Assembly (NCBI GenBank): GCA_945283395.1
Contig: CALYQH010000021.1
Coordinates: 1 to 10,390, forward strand
Reading direction: 5' to 3'
DNA from: an uncultured Ventosimonas sp.
Lineage (GTDB): Bacteria > Pseudomonadota > Gammaproteobacteria > Pseudomonadales > Pseudomonadaceae
Length of the DNA stretch: 10,390 bases
The notes beneath the pieces were generated by a model that made no database searches, was not told the origin of the DNA, and worked only from the letters and a program-made list of their open reading frames with translations. Positions 5,838-10,390 of the stretch are shown in pieces. The first letter of the stretch is position 1. Each line of letters starts with the position of its first letter. A program made the position numbers and the translations under genes.

Positions 5838-8099
5838 TTAATTAAATTTTTTCTCAGATGATATTAAACTTTTAAAACCTAATCGAGAAAGTTCTAAATT
5901 AATAATACTATATACAACTCTCGGATCATCTTGTTTTAATACATCTTTAAGTATTTCTTTCGACTTATCAAAAGATAACTGTCTTAATATCCATTTGACC
6001 TTAGGTAGATTAGTTGCATTCATAGATAAGGAATCGAATCCCATTGCCATCAATAAGATAGCTGCTATCGGGTCTCCTGCCATTTCACCACAAATACTTA
6101 TCGGCTTACTTTGGGCATGACAATCTTTTACCGTTTTATATAAACTATGTAAAACGGCCGGGTGGTAGTAATTATAGAGATCCGCAACTCGTGCATTATT
6201 ACGATCAACAGCCAAGAGATATTGGGTTAAATCATTAGAACCTACCGAAATAAAATCTACTTCCTTAGCTAAAGTAGCTGTTAAAAATACGGCACTAGGC
6301 ACCTCTATCATCAACCCTATAGGTGGCATAGGAACGTTAACGCCTTCTTCTTTGATCTCATACCATGCCCTATTAATTAATCTTAAAGCATGTTCTACTT
6401 CATGGATAGAAGAGATCATAGGTAATAGAATACGTAAATTTTCTAAATTTTCATTGGCCTTTAACATGGCCCTAATTTGTAAAATAAAAATTTCAGGGTG
6501 ATCCAAAGTAATACGAATACCGCGCCATCCTAAAAAGGGATTTTCTTCTTCTATGGGGAAATAGGGTAAACTTTTATCACCACCTATATCTAATGTTCTC
6601 ATGGTAACAGGCAGAGGATAAAAGGCTTCTAATTGTTCTCTGTAAATCGTTGTTTGCTCTTTCTCACTTGGGAAACTTGAACTCATCATAAAAGGTACTT
6701 CTGTACGATATAAACCAACTCCTTCTGCACCTCTTTGCTGAGCTTTACCTACATCGCCTTGTAAACCAGTATTAACCCATAATGAAAGCTTATGACCATC
6801 TGGGGTTATACAAGGTAAATCCCGTAATATACTTAAACTGGCTAATAATTGTTTTTCTTCTTCAGCTAGATTTAAAAAGTATTGGCATAATTCATTACTT
6901 GGATTAATGATAACCTCACCGAAAAAGCCATTAACTATAATTTTTAAACCATCCATTTTCCTATAAGGTAAGCCAACAACACCCATTACGGCAGGAATTC
7001 CCATCGCTCTTGCTAGAATAGCTACATGTGAATTACTAGATCCCGAAAGAGAAACTATACCTACCAGCTTTTCTTCTGGCACCTCACTAAGCATAGTAGG
7101 ACTAATTTCTTCACTTACTAAGATGGTATTAGCTGGATATTCCGTATTCTCATGATCTTGTTTTTGTAGCTGAGCGAGTAATCTCCTGCCAATATCTTTA
7201 ATATCTGTGGCACGCTCTTTTAAATAAGAGTCATCCATTGCCTCAAAACGGTGTACATATTGTGATATTACTTCCCTAATAGCACCTTGTGCCCATTGCC
7301 CATTTCTAATAGTTTTTTCTATATCTCCCATTAGTGATGCGTCATCCAACATAAGGAGATAAGCATCAAATAGAGCTAATTCATCGGGGCGTAATTGTTT
7401 AGCTAATTTGGTTGATGTTTTCTGAATATTTTTACGTACTGTCTCAATAGCTTCATTAAATAAATCTAGCTCCACTTGAATTTCTTTAGTTTTCCTATCA
7501 GGTACAGCCTCTAAATCAGCAGGAGGTAAAACAACTACTGCTTCACCTATAGCTGCTCCTTTAGCCCCTATAACTCCAGTAAAGCGAACTTCTTGGGCAT
7601 ATTTTGAGGTAACGCTACCAGAAGCTTCGGCTTGAGCTATGACCGTAGCTAGTTGCGTACCCATAGTTACAATAAAAGAAACTTCTTCTTCGCTAAATTC
7701 GCGACGTTCTTTTTGTTGTACCACCAAAACCCCTAATACTTGTCCATTATGAATAATAGGGGTTCCTAAAAAAGCAGAGTAACGTTCTTCCCCAGTATTA
7801 GGAAAATAACGGTATTGGGGATGATCGGATGCATTGGGTAAATTTAAAGGCTCTTGTCTAGTTCCCACAAATCCCACTAATCCCTCATCACTTTGTAAAT
7901 GTACTTTACCTGTAGCCCTTTTGTTAAGTCCTTCTGTAGCCATCAATATGTATTGATCTGTCTGGGCATCTAATAAATAGACCGAACAAACTTGAACAGA
8001 CATAGTTTCTTTGATGCGCAATACGATAATGCCAAGAGCTGTTTTTAGATCTTTAGCATTACCTGCTTCTTGAACAATTTTGCGCAAGAGGTCAAGCAT
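5838..8099 (-). CDS. ptsP: Phosphoenolpyruvate-protein phosphotransferase of the nitrogen PTS (enzyme I-Ntr)
   Basis: Cytoplasmic enzyme that takes phosphate from PEP and passes it to NPr (PtsO) and then EIIA-Ntr (PtsN), a regulatory chain rather than a sugar importer. The 753 residues match EI-Ntr (about 750-760). A GAF sensor domain occupies about 1-160 and distinguishes it from sugar EI. Next are the NPr-binding N-terminal EI region (about 173-295), the phosphohistidine swivel domain with GSSNSHVAILARAMGIP (active His358), and the PEP-binding barrel (about 420-715). The barrel carries GLYRTE (462-467), RTLDIGGDK (501-509), GSNDLTQY (620-627) and ICGEMAGD with Cys670. Every catalytic motif is intact. 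The start ATG has GGAG at 8110-8113 with a rather long 10-nt spacer. It lies 21 nt behind rppH on the same strand, almost certainly one operon. The sequence looks especially close to Pseudomonas PtsP from recall. ptsO and ptsN are not in the window. Confidence 0.97.
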   Translation of the reverse strand: MLDLLRKIVQEAGNAKDLKTALGIIVLRIKETMSVQVCSVYLLDAQTDQYILMATEGLNKRATGKVHLQSDEGLVGFVGTRQEPLNLPNASDHPQYRYFPNTGEERYSAFLGTPIIHNGQVLGVLVVQQKERREFSEEEVSFIVTMGTQLATVIAQAEASGSVTSKYAQEVRFTGVIGAKGAAIGEAVVVLPPADLEAVPDRKTKEIQVELDLFNEAIETVRKNIQKTSTKLAKQLRPDELALFDAYLLMLDDASLMGDIEKTIRNGQWAQGAIREVISQYVHRFEAMDDSYLKERATDIKDIGRRLLAQLQKQDHENTEYPANTILVSEEISPTMLSEVPEEKLVGIVSLSGSSNSHVAILARAMGIPAVMGVVGLPYRKMDGLKIIVNGFFGEVIINPSNELCQYFLNLAEEEKQLLASLSILRDLPCITPDGHKLSLWVNTGLQGDVGKAQQRGAEGVGLYRTEVPFMMSSSFPSEKEQTTIYREQLEAFYPLPVTMRTLDIGGDKSLPYFPIEEENPFLGWRGIRITLDHPEIFILQIRAMLKANENLENLRILLPMISSIHEVEHALRLINRAWYEIKEEGVNVPMPPIGLMIEVPSAVFLTATLAKEVDFISVGSNDLTQYLLAVDRNNARVADLYNYYHPAVLHSLYKTVKDCHAQSKPISICGEMAGDPIAAILLMAMGFDSLSMNATNLPKVKWILRQLSFDKSKEILKDVLKQDDPRVVYSIINLELSRLGFKSLISSEKKFN

Positions 8100-8120
8100 T
8101 GAAGTACTACTCCACGTTAT

Positions 8121-8597
8121 TTACCAATGAGGGGCTCTTAAGATTAGTTCTTTCATGGCTCGCCGATAAACTTCTCTTTTAAAATTTACCACTTGTTTTA
8201 GTGGATACCAATAGCTAACCCACTGCCAATTATCAAATTCTGGCTTTTCTCCGTTAGTTAAGCAAATTTTTTCGTCATTTGTTAATAATTTTAACAGAAA
8301 CCACTTTTGTTTTTGACCAATACAACGAGGTTGAGTTCTTGACCTAATTAACCAATCAGGTAATCTATAGCGTAACCAGCCTCCCGTACAGGCCATAATT
8401 TTTACATCACTTTCACACAACCCAACTTCTTCATATAACTCTCGAAATAAAGCGTCTTCTGGTTTCTCCCCAGTTTGAATACCACCTTGTGGAAATTGCC
8501 ATGCGTCTTGGTGAATACGTTTTGCCCATAATACTTGGCCTAGGTTATTTGAAAGGATGATACCAACATTCAGGCGAAAGCCATCTGAATCTATCAC
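8121..8597 (-). CDS. rppH: RNA pyrophosphohydrolase (Nudix), starts mRNA 5'-end decay
   Basis: Removes pyrophosphate from 5'-triphosphorylated RNA, which opens the transcript to RNase E. The 158-residue protein begins (M)[12 protein letters not shown], the usual RppH N-terminus. It carries the Nudix box as [22 protein letters not shown] with the metal-binding REL-EE core, then [18 protein letters not shown] and a C-terminal [16 protein letters not shown] segment, all family hallmarks. The start is the GTG at 8597: GGAGG at 8606-8610 sits 8 nt before it. A longer in-frame TTG at 8612 would overlap that Shine-Dalgarno and is rejected. It is the first gene of a two-gene unit with ptsP, the arrangement known in pseudomonads and enterics, and is divergent from the HAD phosphatase gene across a 165-bp spacer. 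Confidence 0.96.
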   Translation of the reverse strand: MIDSDGFRLNVGIILSNNLGQVLWAKRIHQDAWQFPQGGIQTGEKPEDALFRELYEEVGLCESDVKIMACTGGWLRYRLPDWLIRSRTQPRCIGQKQKWFLLKLLTNDEKICLTNGEKPEFDNWQWVSYWYPLKQVVNFKREVYRRAMKELILRAPHW

Positions 8598-8707
8598 GGC
8601 TATAACCTCCAAAATTTATTAATAACATTGTTCCATAAAATAGTTAGTTGCAAAAGCAGATAATATCAATCAATCGTAAATATTCTTTAAAAAATAAACA
8701 TCTTCTC

Positions 8708-8736
8708 ATGACGAGTTATTTTTTAATTGTTAAAAT
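8708..8736 (+). promoter_or_regulatory. Candidate sigma-70 promoter for the HAD phosphatase gene
   Basis: ATGACG (8708-8713, four of six matches to TTGACA) is followed by a 17-bp spacer and TAAAAT (8731-8736, five of six matches to TATAAT). Transcription would start near 8743 and leave a leader of about 20 nt before the ATG at 8763. Spacing and position are good; the AT-rich context keeps confidence moderate. Confidence 0.4.
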
Positions 8737-8762
8737 CATTTTTTAACTAGCAGAGTATGAAT

Positions 8763-9419
8763 ATGAAACTTGCTTTATTTGATTTAGATAATACTTTACT
8801 TGCGGGTGATAGTGATCATGGCTGGGGAAATTGGCTTTGTGATAAAGGTATTGTAGATAAAGCTTATTATCAACAAAAAAATGATGAGTTTTATCAAAAC
8901 TATATAGCTGGTAACTTAAACGTTACAGATTATTTGAGTTTTACTCTAACAGTACTAAAAGAACATTCCATAGCACAACTCAATGAGTGGCATAAAGCTT
9001 TTATGCAGGAAGTAATAGAGCCTATAATATTAAAAAAGGCTGAAGAGCTACTTGCTAGACAACGTCGGCAAGGTTATAAATTAGTCATAGTGACCGCGAC
9101 TAATCGTTTTGTTACAGCCCCTATAGCAAAACGTTTAAAAGTTGATGATCTAATAGCAACTGAATGTGAAATAAAAAATAATAAATATACTGGGGAAGTT
9201 ATAAATACACCTTGCTTTCAAGAAGGTAAGGTAATACGTGTTAAGAGTTGGCTAAAGCAACATAATGCAAGCATGGCAGGAAGTTACTTCTATAGTGATT
9301 CTATTAATGATCTGCCTTTGTTATCAATAGTTGATAATCCCGTGGCTGTTGATCCTGATGATAAACTTAGAGCTATAGCAGAAAAAAATCATTGGTCTGT
9401 TATCTCATTAAGGGATTAA
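8763..9419 (+). CDS. HAD-superfamily hydrolase, subfamily IB (SerB-like phosphatase)
   Basis: Cytoplasmic Mg2+-dependent phosphatase using an aspartyl-phosphate intermediate; the substrate is not known from sequence. All four HAD motifs are present in this 218-residue frame: FDLDNTLL (nucleophile Asp7, acid/base Asp9), VTATN (Thr111), the conserved Lys156 in EGKVIRV, and [11 protein letters not shown] (Asp179, Asp183). The helical cap between motifs I and II and the VAVDPDDKL tail fit the IB branch that includes phosphoserine phosphatase and CicA. I prefer the second ATG at 8763: AGAG at 8752-8755 is 7 nt upstream, and family members begin [13 protein letters not shown]. The first in-frame ATG (8757) would leave only 1 nt after that AGAG. 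Pseudomonads also carry such a gene next to rppH-ptsP, from recall. A role in serine or histidinol phosphate hydrolysis is possible but unsupported. Confidence 0.92.
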   Translation: MKLALFDLDNTLLAGDSDHGWGNWLCDKGIVDKAYYQQKNDEFYQNYIAGNLNVTDYLSFTLTVLKEHSIAQLNEWHKAFMQEVIEPIILKKAEELLARQRRQGYKLVIVTATNRFVTAPIAKRLKVDDLIATECEIKNNKYTGEVINTPCFQEGKVIRVKSWLKQHNASMAGSYFYSDSINDLPLLSIVDNPVAVDPDDKLRAIAEKNHWSVISLRD

Positions 9420-9544
9420 ATAGTTTTGCACATAGTTGTAGCTAAAGCGCTTAGGTTTAAGCAAGGAATTATTATTTTTAAGTAAGATATGAATGAAACA
9501 TTATTTTTAATTAAATACTTATTAAATATTATTAAGAACCTTTG

Positions 9545-10138
9545 ATGATAAAGAAACTTAAAATACATGCTAACTCAAAGAATGGCAAACTGTTATTATT
9601 TAATAAACCTTATAATGTGTTAGCGCAATTTACTGACGAGCTAGGCCGAAAAACTCTCAAAGATTTTATTCAAGTTTCAGGTGTTTATCCCGCAGGGCGT
9701 TTAGACAGGGATAGTGAAGGTTTGTTAATATTAACCAATAATGGAAAATTACAAGCACGAATAGCTAATCCTATGTTTAAACTGCCTAAAACTTATTGGG
9801 TGCAAGTGGAAGGTAAAGCTAGTGAACAGCAATTACTACAATTGCAAAAAGGAATAATGTTAAAAGATGGTTTAACCTTGCCTGCCGAGGTGAATGTGAT
9901 AGCTGAGCTTGATTTATGGCCGCGAAATCCACCAATACGTTCTCGTAAAACTATACCTACCAGTTGGCTCTCTTTGACCATTAGAAAGGGCCGTAATAGA
10001 CAAGTAAGACTTATGACAGCTGCAGTTGGTTTAACTACCTTAAGACTTGTTAGAGTGAGTATTGGCTCATGGAAACTTGATGACCTAACCGTAGGTGAGT
10101 GGCGAAAAGAAGCAGCTATTTTCCCTGTAAGTAATTAA
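9545..10138 (+). CDS. rluE: 23S rRNA pseudouridine synthase E (RsuA/RluE family)
   Basis: Isomerises one uridine in 23S rRNA (U2457 in E. coli, in the peptidyl-transferase domain) to pseudouridine. The 197 residues lack the N-terminal S4 domain of RsuA and RluB, as RluE does. Landmarks are [16 protein letters not shown] (16-31), the catalytic signature [17 protein letters not shown] with Asp54, [18 protein letters not shown] and the C-terminal [21 protein letters not shown] segment. The start is the ATG at 9545; a TTG just before it is the only other in-frame option before a stop at 9533. The Shine-Dalgarno is weak (AAGAA at 9534-9538), so translation may be modest. The 3' end overlaps the convergent flavoprotein gene by 23 bp. 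RluE is preferred over RluF or RluB because of its length, the lack of S4, and the WPRNPP block. Confidence 0.93.
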   Translation: MIKKLKIHANSKNGKLLLFNKPYNVLAQFTDELGRKTLKDFIQVSGVYPAGRLDRDSEGLLILTNNGKLQARIANPMFKLPKTYWVQVEGKASEQQLLQLQKGIMLKDGLTLPAEVNVIAELDLWPRNPPIRSRKTIPTSWLSLTIRKGRNRQVRLMTAAVGLTTLRLVRVSIGSWKLDDLTVGEWRKEAAIFPVSN

Positions 10139-10390
10139 TAATTCCCTGTGCGGTTGCATAGCCAGTTGAGAAACAGCCAGTTAAAAGATAACCGCCTGTA
10201 GGGGCACTCCAATCTAACATTTCTCCAGCACAAAAGACAGGGGGAAGTTTTTTTAACATTAATTGTGGGGTAAGCTCCGTAAAACTTACGCCACCAGCAG
10301 TGCTGATAGCTTCGGTTATAGGTCTTGCTTTAACAAGTCGTAGCGGAAGAGCTTTTAAAAGCCTAGGTAGCTCACTAAAATTTAGCAATG
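10116..10390 (-). CDS. C-terminal part of a BaiN/HI0933-family NAD(P)/FAD-dependent flavoprotein
   Basis: Only the last 90 or so residues are in the window; the frame is open through the right edge with no start, so the gene continues beyond. The family is about 400 residues long. The signature is the final FAD-binding segment [32 protein letters not shown], typical of the HI0933/YhiN/BaiN group (annotated in pseudomonads as a TIGR03862-type flavoprotein). Before it is the [16 protein letters not shown] stretch, the usual penultimate beta-strand region. These are cytoplasmic flavin reductases of mostly unknown substrate. The stop is TAG at 10116-10118, inside the 3' end of rluE on the other strand. 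A leucine TTG at 10388 is internal and not a start. Confidence 0.88.
   Translation of the reverse strand, partial: LLNFSELPRLLKALPLRLVKARPITEAISTAGGVSFTELTPQLMLKKLPPVFCAGEMLDWSAPTGGYLLTGCFSTGYATAQGIINYLQGK

Noticed and set aside
8598..8612. Longer RppH start at a TTG (8612) giving an extra MEVIA at the N-terminus
   Set aside because: The TTG overlaps the GGAGG that serves the GTG at 8597, and RppH proteins normally begin at the IDSDGFR segment.
8757..8762. First ATG of the HAD phosphatase frame
   Set aside because: The only Shine-Dalgarno-like AGAG would be 1 nt away; it is 7 nt from the second ATG, which also matches family N-termini.
9449..9462. GCTTA/TAAGC stem after the HAD gene as a terminator
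   Set aside because: Only five pairs, and the T-rich tract begins several bases later; too weak to call.
9542..9544. TTG start for RluE one codon before the ATG
   Set aside because: The ATG directly after it is the better start and no Shine-Dalgarno favours the TTG.
1..10390. CRISPR array, insertion sequence, tRNA, rRNA, prophage or defence genes
   Set aside because: No regular spaced repeats, transposase motifs, terminal inverted repeats or RNA-gene signatures were found; the genes are core metabolism and transport.

Overview
This AT-rich window carries eight protein genes in a gammaproteobacterial style of organisation, plus one small ORF in the leader of a magnesium pump gene. The proteins resemble Pseudomonas proteins most closely. 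This is clearest for the nitrogen-PTS enzyme I, for RppH with its neighbouring HAD phosphatase, and for RluE. I infer a low-GC member of the Pseudomonadales, such as an insect-gut Entomomonas-like bacterium. This rests on recalled protein similarity and gene order, not on a search, and base composition was judged by eye.

Layout from left to right. A class-3 aldehyde dehydrogenase gene (minus strand, 1-782) loses its C-terminal part at the window edge. Next is mgtA (minus, 1026-3734), a P-type Mg2+ importer. Its upstream region holds a 42-codon leader ORF with a perfect Shine-Dalgarno sequence (3781-3909), a terminator-like hairpin inside that ORF, and a hairpin that buries the mgtA ribosome-binding site. 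A long AT-rich gap follows, with a 17-bp direct repeat and several inverted repeats. An Old Yellow Enzyme family gene (plus, 4630-5721) is next and ends at a hairpin shared with the convergent ptsP. The rppH-ptsP pair (minus, 8597 down to 5838) is transcribed away from a HAD-IB phosphatase gene (plus, 8763-9419). Then comes rluE (plus, 9545-10138), whose 3' end overlaps the convergent end of a BaiN/HI0933-type flavoprotein gene cut by the right edge.

The most interesting part is the mgtA leader. The predicted peptide begins with an acidic, proline-rich run followed by an Arg-Arg patch, like the enteric MgtL leader peptide ([17 protein letters not shown]), whose translation senses low Mg2+ or proline. 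Here the peptide is longer and continues into a hydrophobic segment that could span the membrane. The local RNA folds suggest a leader-peptide control system of MgtL type outside the Enterobacterales, possibly merged with a small membrane protein. The other genes are ordinary housekeeping and metabolic functions: RNA 5'-end processing (RppH), regulatory phosphotransfer (PtsP), rRNA modification (RluE) and redox enzymes. I saw no mobile element, CRISPR array, tRNA or rRNA.
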